From assembly GCA_963815045.1 (NCBI GenBank), contig CAWFET010000003.1, positions 496,001-560,000 of the forward strand: a stretch of DNA of 64,000 bases. Reading direction: 5' to 3'. The position numbers and the translations under genes were made by a program. A model generated the notes under the pieces. The model ran no database searches. It saw only the letters and a list, made by a program, of their open reading frames with translations, and was not told the origin of the DNA. Positions 24,867 to 32,309 of this stretch are shown here, one piece after another; position 1 is the stretch's first letter, and the number at the start of each line of letters is the position of its first letter. The stretch comes from DASUPK01 sp963815045 (GTDB lineage: Bacteria > Actinomycetota > Thermoleophilia > Solirubrobacterales > 70-9).

Positions 24867-25879
24867 GCACCGCGGACCTCTGCGCAGTGATCCTCTGGGT
24901 CGGGGTCACCCTCTACGCGATCTTCGGCGGGGCCGATTTCGGCGCCGGCGTCTGGGACCTGCTCGCCGGCCGGGGTGACCGGGCCGACCGGGTGCGCGGG
25001 CAGATCGACCGCTCGATCGGGCCGGTCTGGGAGGCCAACCACGTCTGGCTGATCTTCGTCCTGGTCGTGTTGTGGACCGCGTTCCCGACGGCCTTCTCGG
25101 CGGTCATGACGACCGTCTACATCCCCCTGGCGCTCGCCGCGCTCGGGATCGTGCTGCGCGGCTCGGGCTTCGCGTTCCGGCACGCTCTGCCGGGACCGGT
25201 GCAGAGGCCTGCCTCCCGGGTCTTCGGGTTCGCCTCCGTGCTCACGCCGTTCTTCATGGGAACGGTCGTCGGCGCAATCGCCTCCGGCGAGGTGCCAGCG
25301 GCGGGCGACGGCGATCCGACCGGCAGCTGGACGGGTTTCCTGCCGCTGACCACCGGGGTGCTGTTCGTCGTCGTGGCCGCATATACGGCGGCGATCTTCC
25401 TCGTCCGCGACTCCGGCGCGGCGGGCGACCAGGACCTCCGCGACTACTTCGCGCGGCGGGCGCTGGTGGCGGCCGTGGTCGCCGGCATTGCGGCCGTCGT
25501 CGGCGTCATCGCCCTCCGTCAGGACGCCCGGTTCATCTACGACGGGCTCACCTCCTGGCCCGGCATCGCGCTGGTGGTGCTGTCAGGGGTATGCGGCCTC
25601 GCGGCGCTCGGACTGCTCGTGACCGGGCGCAACCGCGGCCTGCGCGTGGCGGCGGTCGGGGCGGGCGTCACCATGATCTGGGGATACTTCGCGGCCGCGT
25701 TCCCGTACATGCTGCCCACCTCCCTGAAGATCTCGGACGCCGCCGGAGCCTCGGCGACGCTGACCGAGGTGATCGTCGTCTTCGGCATCGCGGCCGTCAC
25801 CTGCGTCCCGGCGTTGATCCTGCTCTACGTGCTCTCGCAGAGGAGCACGCTCGAGAGCTACTCGCCCTCCGGCGAGTAG
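24863..25879 (+). CDS. cydB: Cytochrome bd ubiquinol oxidase subunit II
   Basis: 338 residues with about eight membrane helices; AIFGGADFGAGVWDLLAG, the WEANHVWLIFVLVVLWTAFP region and RGSGFAFRHAL are the family signatures. It forms the membrane oxidase complex with CydA. GTG 24863 overlaps the cydA stop (GTGA). There are no cydDC genes behind it; the next gene is an unrelated metallopeptidase after 36 nt, so cydB ends the array. Confidence 0.95.
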   Translation: MSTADLCAVILWVGVTLYAIFGGADFGAGVWDLLAGRGDRADRVRGQIDRSIGPVWEANHVWLIFVLVVLWTAFPTAFSAVMTTVYIPLALAALGIVLRGSGFAFRHALPGPVQRPASRVFGFASVLTPFFMGTVVGAIASGEVPAAGDGDPTGSWTGFLPLTTGVLFVVVAAYTAAIFLVRDSGAAGDQDLRDYFARRALVAAVVAGIAAVVGVIALRQDARFIYDGLTSWPGIALVVLSGVCGLAALGLLVTGRNRGLRVAAVGAGVTMIWGYFAAAFPYMLPTSLKISDAAGASATLTEVIVVFGIAAVTCVPALILLYVLSQRSTLESYSPSGE

Positions 25880-25901
25880 CAACCTCCCCGATAGCCGCGG
25901 A

Positions 25902-25907
25902 TAGAGT
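25902..25907 (+). promoter_or_regulatory. -10 element of the zinc metallopeptidase gene
   Basis: TAGAGT ends 8 nt before ATG 25916; no Shine-Dalgarno is present, suggesting a leaderless transcript. Confidence 0.45.
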
Positions 25908-25915
25908 GGCCGGCG

Positions 25916-26818
25916 ATGAAGTGGAAGCCGGGCAGGACGAGCGGCAACATCGAGGACCGGCGAAGCCAGGGGGGCGGATTCGGCGGAGGAGGCGGCTTCC
26001 CGATCCCGATGGGGCGCATGGGCGGCGGCGGGATCGTCGGGGTGATCATTGTGGTCGTCATCTACCTGCTCGCCAGCAGTGGGGGCGGTGGCGGAGGCTT
26101 CGACGTCCCCGGCCCGAGCAGCGCCTTCCCGCAGGTGCCCCAGAGCGGCACCGGCGACAACTCGGTTCCGCAGAGCCCGAATGAGGACAAGGAGGTCCAG
26201 TTCGTCTCCTTCGTCCTCGACGACGCCCAGGGCTTCTGGAAGCAGGAGTTCGCCGCGGCCGGCAAGCCGTACCAGCCCGCCAAGCTCGTGCTCTTCCGCG
26301 GCCAGGTGAACTCGGGGTGCGGGCTCGCCAGCTCCGACACGGGGCCGTTCTACTGCCCGCTCGATCAGAGGGTCTACATCGACCTCGGCTTCTTCGACGA
26401 GCTCAACAGGCGCTTCAAGGCGCCGGGCGACTTCGCGCAGGCCTATGTCCTCGCCCACGAGATCGGCCACCACGTGCAGAAGGAGCTGGGGATCGAGGGG
26501 CAGGTCCGCCAACAGAGCCAGGACAACCCTCACGATGCGAACGCGCTCTCCGTGCGCCTCGAGCTCCAAGCCGACTGCCTGGCCGGAGTCTGGGCCCGGT
26601 CGACCTACGACCGGGGAATCCTCGAGAGCGGTGACCTCCAGGAGGGGCTGACGGCCGCCGCGGCCGTCGGCGACGATCGCATCCAGCAGCAGGCCCAGGG
26701 CCGGATCGATCCCGAATCCTTCACCCACGGCACCTCGGCGCAGCGGGACCACTGGCTGCAGACCGGCTTCGACTCGGGCAAGCTCGAGTCATGCGACACC
26801 TTCTCGGGCGATATCTAG
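25916..26818 (+). CDS. YpfJ-family neutral zinc metallopeptidase
   Basis: 300 residues: a short basic N-terminus with a Gly-rich linker, one membrane helix (about 42-58, IVGVIIVVVIYLLASS), another Gly-rich linker, and the extracytoplasmic peptidase domain. The zinc motif is VLAHEIGHHVQ and the third ligand region is LELQADCLAGVWA; FYCPLDQRVYIDLGFFDEL is also typical of the family. It is anchored in the membrane facing outward. Substrates of this widespread family are unknown. The gene has its own -10-like hexamer. Confidence 0.93.
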   Translation: MKWKPGRTSGNIEDRRSQGGGFGGGGGFPIPMGRMGGGGIVGVIIVVVIYLLASSGGGGGGFDVPGPSSAFPQVPQSGTGDNSVPQSPNEDKEVQFVSFVLDDAQGFWKQEFAAAGKPYQPAKLVLFRGQVNSGCGLASSDTGPFYCPLDQRVYIDLGFFDELNRRFKAPGDFAQAYVLAHEIGHHVQKELGIEGQVRQQSQDNPHDANALSVRLELQADCLAGVWARSTYDRGILESGDLQEGLTAAAAVGDDRIQQQAQGRIDPESFTHGTSAQRDHWLQTGFDSGKLESCDTFSGDI

Positions 26819-26831
26819 TGGCGTCTCCCGG

Positions 26832-28196
26832 CTACGCGGGCTCAGCCTCAGTCCGTCCGGCCGAATCCTCCCACTCTCGCCGTTTCTCCGCGTATGCATC
26901 CGGGAGTGCGAGGTTGAGTTCCTGGGCGACGTCCAGCCAGCGAAGGGCGGCCCGGTAGTCGCCTCCGCGGGCGTCCGCATCAGCAGCTGCAAGAGCCAGA
27001 TCCAGCGCCTCCCGCTGATCCACCTCGGCCTCCCCGCGGGCCTCTCCCTCGAGGGGCTCGAGATCCTCCAACGTCACACCGAGGCCGCGTTTGGCCAGGT
27101 AGGGCGCGAGATGCTTCCCGGCGACCTTGACCGGCGGCCACCAGAGCGGTGCAACGCTGTCAGTCGAAGCAGCGGCGCGACGGCCGATCTCGGTACGCAG
27201 GTAGCGCGGTGCGCCGCCGGTGAAGAGGACGCCACGCAGCGTGGGTTTGAAGCCCTCCACATCGATGTCCGGGTCGACCAGAGAGGCGATGGCCGTGGCG
27301 GCCGTGTCGGCCTGCTGGGCGGCCACGCCTCCCTGCTTGATCGGGAACCAGGTCGAGTCCCCTGCAGCGTAGACCCGCGGCGTTCCCTCGACCCGCATTG
27401 CTGTGTCGGTGCCGATGAAGCCGTCGGGCCCCTGCGGGATCCCGTCGATCGGCTCAACCTTCAGACGTGGTGAGGCGATCACGCGGTCGGCGGGGAGAAC
27501 GCGTCCATCGGTCAGCACGAGGCCACCGGCCTGAACGCCTGCAGCGCGGGCCCCGGTGACCAGTTCGACTGCCGCCTGATCGAGCAGGTCGCGCACCGCT
27601 TCGCTTGCACGCCTGCCGAATAGGGAAAGCGGCGAACTCTCATGGGTGGCCAGGGTCAGCTTGGTGTCGGTTCCCCGCTCATCGAGTTCGGTGGCGGTGA
27701 GTAGAGCCAACTCGTAGATCGGCAGCGGCCATTGAATGGACGTGGGGACTGCGAACACGATTCGGCCGACCTCGTTGTTTTCGGCCGCTTGGAGCAGCTC
27801 ACCTACCTGCGCGTTGTCGCGCCTGCCGCGGTAGGTGAGCGCACCGGGGAGCGCAGGCTCAGTGGACGCACCGATCGCGAGCAGGAGAGCGTCGAAGAAG
27901 ACCTCGGCTCCAGACTCGGTATGGGCGGTCCGTGCCCCAGCGTCGACGCCGCGGAGGACGTCCCGGCGATGCGAAGCGCCGATGTCCCGGCAGAAGTCGG
28001 CAAGCGGCATCGCGGGAGGCGGTGTGATTCCGAAGGGCTCCGCGACCGCCAGGGCGGGCAGGATGAGCTCGTCATTGGGCGCGATCAGCTCGAGATCCAA
28101 GCGCCGGTGCGCCGCCTCGTGGAGCGCCAACCCGGCCTCCACGGCCGCGACCCCCCCGCCGGCGATCACGACCTTGAACCGCTCATCTTGTTTCAT
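26832..28196 (-). CDS. FAD/NAD(P)-dependent oxidoreductase with C-terminal helical extension
   Basis: 454 residues from ATG 28196, which has AAAGGGGA upstream. The N-terminal FAD motif is KVVIAGGGVAAVEAGLAL; later IQWPLPIYELALL and RVYAAGDSTWFPIKQGGVAAQQAD match sulfide:quinone-reductase/NDH-2-like flavoproteins. The CXXC-type cysteines of true sulfide:quinone reductases are not visible. The last 65 or so residues form a TPR-like helical pair (ALAAADADARGGDYRAALRW, then LDVAQEL), an unusual addition. Codon use looks slightly less GC-biased than neighbours, hinting at acquisition. It is probably a quinone or carrier reductase; the substrate is unknown. A -10 TAGCCT lies at 28239-28234. Confidence 0.78.
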   Translation of the reverse strand: MKQDERFKVVIAGGGVAAVEAGLALHEAAHRRLDLELIAPNDELILPALAVAEPFGITPPPAMPLADFCRDIGASHRRDVLRGVDAGARTAHTESGAEVFFDALLLAIGASTEPALPGALTYRGRRDNAQVGELLQAAENNEVGRIVFAVPTSIQWPLPIYELALLTATELDERGTDTKLTLATHESSPLSLFGRRASEAVRDLLDQAAVELVTGARAAGVQAGGLVLTDGRVLPADRVIASPRLKVEPIDGIPQGPDGFIGTDTAMRVEGTPRVYAAGDSTWFPIKQGGVAAQQADTAATAIASLVDPDIDVEGFKPTLRGVLFTGGAPRYLRTEIGRRAAASTDSVAPLWWPPVKVAGKHLAPYLAKRGLGVTLEDLEPLEGEARGEAEVDQREALDLALAAADADARGGDYRAALRWLDVAQELNLALPDAYAEKRREWEDSAGRTEAEPA

Positions 28197-28319
28197 CTTC
28201 TTCCCCTTTCGTGCGGCTGATCGGGGTGATTCGAGGCTAGAGCCGCCCTCGCCGGTTACATCGGGGCTAACCACGTAGGTTGGGGGCACTTACTGGGCAC
28301 GGATCCAAGGAGCCAAGGC

Positions 28320-29720
28320 ATGAGCGACCTCTTCGACTTCTATCCCTACGCCGAGCGCTACGGCGTCAATCGCGAGATTCCCGAAGGCGGCCGCTCTCGC
28401 GAGGAGATCCTCGGCGAGCTCCGCGAGATGGCGACCGAGGAGGACAGGGCCTGGGAGGACGGCAAGTGCTCCGGGACCATGTACTGCGGCGACCGGGACC
28501 ACTACGCCTTCCTCAAGGAGGCGTTCGGCTACTTCGCCCACCAGAACGCCCTGCAGCGGGACATGTGCCCGAGCGCGACGCGGTTCGAGGGCGAGATCAT
28601 CGCGATGGCGCTCGACCTGATGCACGCGGGGGAACTGAATGGCTCCGAGCCGGCCGGGATGGTCACCTCGGGCGGCAGCGCGAGCATCGCGCAGGCCGTC
28701 CTCGCCTACCGGGAGCACGGGAGGGAGGCTCGCGGCATCGACCGGCCCAACCTGGTCAAGCCCGAGACCGCCCATCCCGCCTTCGACAAGGCCTGCCACC
28801 TCTTCGGGGTGGAGCTGCGCCGCGCGGAGATCGATCCCGAGACGACCCTGGTGGGGCCCGAGACGGTCGCGGAGCTGATCGACGAGAGCACTGTCGCGAT
28901 CGTCGGCTCGGCCGGGAACTACGGCTACGGGACGATCGACCCGATCGCGGAGCTCGGAGAGCTGGCCGGAGAGCGGGGTGTGGGCCTGCACGTCGATGGA
29001 TGCCTGGGCGGGTACCTGCTCCCCTTCGGCGAGCAGCTCGGCCTGCCGATCCCGCCCTTCGACCTCCGCGTGCCCGGCGTCACGACGATCTCCGCCGACA
29101 CCCACAAGTACGGCTACGGCCTCAAGGGGACCTCCACGCTCCTCTTCCGCGACCGCGAGCTGCGCAACCGCTGCTACTTCTTCAAGCCGGACTGGAGCGG
29201 CGGCAAGTACTTCTCGCCGGGGATGGAGGGATCCCGATCGGACGGGCTGCTCGCCGCCACCTGGGCATCGCTCGTCTCGATCGGCCAGGAGGGCTACCGC
29301 ACCTACGCGAAGCGGATCTTCGACACCTCCGCCGCGATGCAGGAGGCGGTCCGGTCGCACCCCGAGCTGCGGATCATGGGCGAGCCGACCTTCCTCTTCG
29401 CCTTCACCTCCGACGAGTTCGACGTCTACCACGTCAACGACGAGATGAAGCGTCGGGGCTGGCGCTTCAACGGGCTTCAGTACCCGAACGCCCTGCACAT
29501 GGCGGTGACCCGGCCGCAGACGCAGCCGGGCCTCGTCGAGGAGTTCGCGTCGGATCTCGATGCCGCGGTCGCCTATGCGCGGGAGAAGGGCGACGAGCCC
29601 GCCGAGTCGAGCGCCGTCTACGGCGGGGTGCCGGGCGGGCTCAACGCGGACGCCGAGGAGATGATCCGAGGCGTGATGACTCAGCTGATGGATTCGCAGC
29701 AGGCAGTTCCGAGCGCGTGA
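28320..29720 (+). CDS. PLP-dependent lyase/decarboxylase, sphingosine-1-phosphate lyase-like
   Basis: 466 residues of fold-type I PLP enzymes. TSGGSASIAQAVLAYR binds the cofactor phosphate, GLHVDGCLGGYLLPF supplies the Asp contacting the PLP nitrogen, and the Schiff-base Lys is in ISADTHKYGYGLKGTS, the arrangement characteristic of sphingosine-1-phosphate lyases and related carbon-carbon lyases. AAGGAG lies 7 nt before the ATG and TAGGTT (28276-28281) is a possible -10. Its stop overlaps the FGGY kinase start (GTGA), so kinase and lyase are made together. The substrate could be a phosphorylated amino alcohol; glutamate- or tyrosine-type decarboxylation is less likely. Confidence 0.82.
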   Translation: MSDLFDFYPYAERYGVNREIPEGGRSREEILGELREMATEEDRAWEDGKCSGTMYCGDRDHYAFLKEAFGYFAHQNALQRDMCPSATRFEGEIIAMALDLMHAGELNGSEPAGMVTSGGSASIAQAVLAYREHGREARGIDRPNLVKPETAHPAFDKACHLFGVELRRAEIDPETTLVGPETVAELIDESTVAIVGSAGNYGYGTIDPIAELGELAGERGVGLHVDGCLGGYLLPFGEQLGLPIPPFDLRVPGVTTISADTHKYGYGLKGTSTLLFRDRELRNRCYFFKPDWSGGKYFSPGMEGSRSDGLLAATWASLVSIGQEGYRTYAKRIFDTSAAMQEAVRSHPELRIMGEPTFLFAFTSDEFDVYHVNDEMKRRGWRFNGLQYPNALHMAVTRPQTQPGLVEEFASDLDAAVAYAREKGDEPAESSAVYGGVPGGLNADAEEMIRGVMTQLMDSQQAVPSA

Positions 29721-31267
29721 GCGACGAGCGGTTCTGCCTCGCGGTCGACCTGGGGAGCGGCGCGCTCAAGGTCGGCGTCGTCTCGCTGGCCGGTGAGATC
29801 GAGGCGGTCGCTCAGCGCGACTACGAGACGGAGCGGCTGCCCGGCGGCGGAGCCATTCAGGACGCGGCGGAGTGGTGGGGGATGGTCCGCGAGCTCTCCG
29901 CCTCGGTCCTGAAGGGGATTCCGGAGGAGCGGGTCGTCGCCGTGTCCTGCACCGGGCAGTGGGCGAGCACGATCCCCGTCGACGAGGCCGGGGAGCCGGT
30001 CGGGCCCTGCCTGATGTGGCTCGACACCCGCGGCGCCCCGCGCTCGCGCGAGGCGATCGGAGGACCGGTGATGGGCTACTCGCCGCGTGCGCTCGCGACC
30101 TGGGTCCGCCACACGGGCGGCGTCCCCTCGCCGTTCGGCGGCGATCCCGTCAGCCACATGCTTCACCTCGAGCGGGACGAGCAGGAGGTCGCCGCCGCGG
30201 CGCGCTGGTACCTGGAGCCGGTCGACTTCCTGACCATGCGGTTCACCGGGAGGGCGGCGGCCACCCACGCCTCGATGAGCGGCGCCTGGCTCACCGACAA
30301 TCGAGACCTCGGCCGGCTGGAGTACGACCCCGTCCTCGTCCGCAGGCTCGGCCTCGACGCCGGAAAGCTGCCGCCGCTGGTCGAGACCGGCTCGCTGATC
30401 GGTGCGATCCGAGCGGAGGTCGCATCCGAGCTGGGGATCAGCCCCGACGCCCAGGTGGTGACCGGAACCCCGGATCTTCACTCGGCGGCCCTGGGCTGCG
30501 GAGCGATCGGGGAGGGCCAGGCGCACATCACGATCAGCACCACCTCGTGGATCTCGCTGCCCTTCCCGCGCAAGAAGACCGATGCGCTCCACTCGATCGC
30601 GACGGTGCCCGGGCTCGACTCGAAGAGCTACCTCGTCGCCAACAACCACGAGGCCGCCGGCCTCTGCCTGCGCTGGCTGCGCGACAGTTTCACCCTCGGC
30701 GAGCCCGGAGACTTCGAGCAGCTGATCGAGCTGGCCGAGACTTCACAGCCGGGAAGCGGAGGGATCCTGTTCACGCCCTGGCTCGCGGGCGAGCGGTCGC
30801 CGGTGGACGACCGCAACGCCCGCGGCGGCTGGCACAACCTCTCGGTGGAGACGCGGAACGCCGATCTGGTCCGCTCGGTGCTCGAGGGCGTCGCGTACAA
30901 CAGCCGCTGGCTGAACGAGGCCGTGGAGGGCTTCGCGAAACAGCGCCTCGAGCCGCTTCGGATCTTCGGCGGGGGCGCGATCTCCGATCTCTGGTGCCAG
31001 ATCCACGCCGACGTCATGGACCGCAGGATCGAACGCGTCGCCGATCCGATGCACGCCAACCTCCGCGGTGCCGCGTTGTTCGCGTCGCTCGGCCTCGGCC
31101 AAATCTCGCGGGATCAGGTTCGCGAGCTCGTCCCGGTCGACCGCGTCTTCGAGCCCGATCCCGGCACCCGCGAGGCCTACGACCGGCTCTACGGGGAGTT
31201 CCCAGGCCTCTACAAGGCGCAGCGCAAGATGTTCGCCCGGCTCAACGGCTCTCGGGCAGGGGACTAG
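29717..31267 (+). CDS. FGGY-family carbohydrate kinase
   Basis: 516 residues of the FGGY (xylulokinase-like) family: N-terminal phosphate-1 loop AVDLGSGALKVGVV, CTGQWASTIPV with MWLDTRG, and the C-terminal adenosine-binding LRIFGGGAISDLWCQIHADV. It phosphorylates a sugar or polyol. The GTG start overlaps the PLP-lyase stop, so the pair is an operon. FGGY members differ in substrate and residues here do not fix it; xylulose-like ketoses are only one possibility. The 3' end overlaps the convergent GNAT gene by 26 bp. Confidence 0.88.
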   Translation: MSDERFCLAVDLGSGALKVGVVSLAGEIEAVAQRDYETERLPGGGAIQDAAEWWGMVRELSASVLKGIPEERVVAVSCTGQWASTIPVDEAGEPVGPCLMWLDTRGAPRSREAIGGPVMGYSPRALATWVRHTGGVPSPFGGDPVSHMLHLERDEQEVAAAARWYLEPVDFLTMRFTGRAAATHASMSGAWLTDNRDLGRLEYDPVLVRRLGLDAGKLPPLVETGSLIGAIRAEVASELGISPDAQVVTGTPDLHSAALGCGAIGEGQAHITISTTSWISLPFPRKKTDALHSIATVPGLDSKSYLVANNHEAAGLCLRWLRDSFTLGEPGDFEQLIELAETSQPGSGGILFTPWLAGERSPVDDRNARGGWHNLSVETRNADLVRSVLEGVAYNSRWLNEAVEGFAKQRLEPLRIFGGGAISDLWCQIHADVMDRRIERVADPMHANLRGAALFASLGLGQISRDQVRELVPVDRVFEPDPGTREAYDRLYGEFPGLYKAQRKMFARLNGSRAGD

Positions 31268-31850
31268 GCTCGCGCCACATCGTCGTCACGGTGTGCGTTT
31301 CGTCAGCTGTCCGGAACCGGTCCTGTCCTTCGAAGCCAAGACGCTCGTACCGCCGGTTGTTGTCCGGATTGGTGGACTCGAGATACGTCGCCTGGCCCTC
31401 CAGGTCGGCGAGCGCCGCGAGCTCCGCCAGCAGCCCCATCCCGATGCCCTTGCCCCGGCTCTCCGGAGCGGTGCCCAGGAAGCTCAGGTAGTAGAACGGC
31501 CGGCCCTCCGGGATCGCCGCCTCGAAGCGCTCGACGGTCTTCAGGACGGCCGGGGCGTGTGTGCCGAGCGCCTCCCGCACGAACGGCTCGAGCCTCGCCT
31601 CGGCCTCCTCGCTCAGCTCCGGCTGGTCCGGGTGGGTGAAGACGGCCACCGCCGAGGCGCGCTCATCGCTCATCCAGACTCCTCCCCTGGGGAGCGCGCT
31701 GTCGACGTAGAGCCCGAAGATCGTTGCGTGCTGCGCCGAGCGCCGAGCGGCGTCCGGGAACATCCAGGACCAGACCGGGTCCGTGTGGAAGGCGGAGACG
31801 ACCGTCTCGACGACGGCGTCTCGGTCGGCCTCGGTCGCGATGATCGCCAT
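31242..31850 (-). CDS. GNAT-family N-acetyltransferase
   Basis: 202 residues. The acetyl-CoA-binding motif A is YYLSFLGTAPESRGKGIGMGLL (beta4 strand and Q/R-x-x-G-x-G/A loop), followed by the helix and motif B ESTNPDNNRRYERLGFEG. The N-terminal substrate region has VSAFHTDPVWSWMFPD, shared by many small-molecule GNATs. It acetylates an unknown amine. A TAGCGT hexamer 6 nt before the ATG and absence of a Shine-Dalgarno suggest a leaderless transcript. It converges on the FGGY kinase with a 26-bp coding overlap. Confidence 0.87.
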   Translation of the reverse strand: MAIIATEADRDAVVETVVSAFHTDPVWSWMFPDAARRSAQHATIFGLYVDSALPRGGVWMSDERASAVAVFTHPDQPELSEEAEARLEPFVREALGTHAPAVLKTVERFEAAIPEGRPFYYLSFLGTAPESRGKGIGMGLLAELAALADLEGQATYLESTNPDNNRRYERLGFEGQDRFRTADETHTVTTMWREPSPLPESR

Positions 31851-31856
31851 GGGGTC

Positions 31857-31862
31857 ACGCTA
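31857..31862 (-). promoter_or_regulatory. -10 element of the GNAT gene
   Basis: Read on the minus strand, TAGCGT ends 6 nt before the ATG at 31850. This fits the leaderless pattern seen at other genes here. Confidence 0.45.
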
Positions 31863-31977
31863 CCTACGGCGCTGCCGACGAAAAAGATGGAATTTGCACT
31901 CGCGGCGCTCCCTACTGGCGAAGTCATGTCGCCGGCAGGTTTGGGTTTCGGTTCGCTCGGGGAGGAGCAGCGCCTCG

Positions 31978-32241
31978 ATGACGCCGCCTCGTCTCGTGCT
32001 CCTGGTGATCGCGATCGCCTGCCTTCTTGCGTTCCGGGCGCCCGCCTCCGATGCGGCGAAGCTCGAGAACTGCGGCGGTGGGGTGCGGGCCGCGAAGGTC
32101 GGCTGCGCGAAGGCCAAGCGGATCGCGAAGGAGTACGCGAAGACGCACCACCGCGCCATCTGGGGCTACGCGTGCTCGGCGGGCGACCGCCGGGGACGTT
32201 GCGTCCTCGACCGCAAGCTCGTCGTATTCGAGCTCAACTGA
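31978..32241 (+). CDS. Small secreted four-Cys protein
   Basis: 87 residues: a signal peptide (about 1-27, MTPPRLVLLVIAIACLL then ASDA cleavage) and a 60-residue mature part with four cysteines (ENCGG, VGCAKAK, YACSAG, GRCVLD) that could form two disulfides, plus a basic helix AKRIAKEYAKTHHRA. GGAGGAG lies about 11 nt upstream of the ATG. The gene stands alone between the GNAT gene and the large kinase. I do not recognise the family; an extracellular or cell-wall role is likely. Confidence 0.65.
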   Translation: MTPPRLVLLVIAIACLLAFRAPASDAAKLENCGGGVRAAKVGCAKAKRIAKEYAKTHHRAIWGYACSAGDRRGRCVLDRKLVVFELN

Positions 32242-32295
32242 GCGGTCAGGGTCGCCTGGGGGAAATTCCCGATGGGCCGCCGGTTGAGCGGCTGG

Positions 32296-32301
32296 GATAA
32301 T
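32296..32301 (+). promoter_or_regulatory. -10 element of the kinase/cyclase fusion gene
   Basis: GATAAT, one mismatch from TATAAT, ends 8 nt before ATG 32310, with no Shine-Dalgarno between. Confidence 0.5.
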
Positions 32302-32309
32302 CGATCGGC

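Noticed and set aside
28280..29716. N-terminal extension of the FGGY kinase reading frame to 28280
   Set aside because: The extension runs out of frame through the PLP-lyase gene and is very Arg-rich. The kinase begins at GTG 29717, overlapping the lyase stop.
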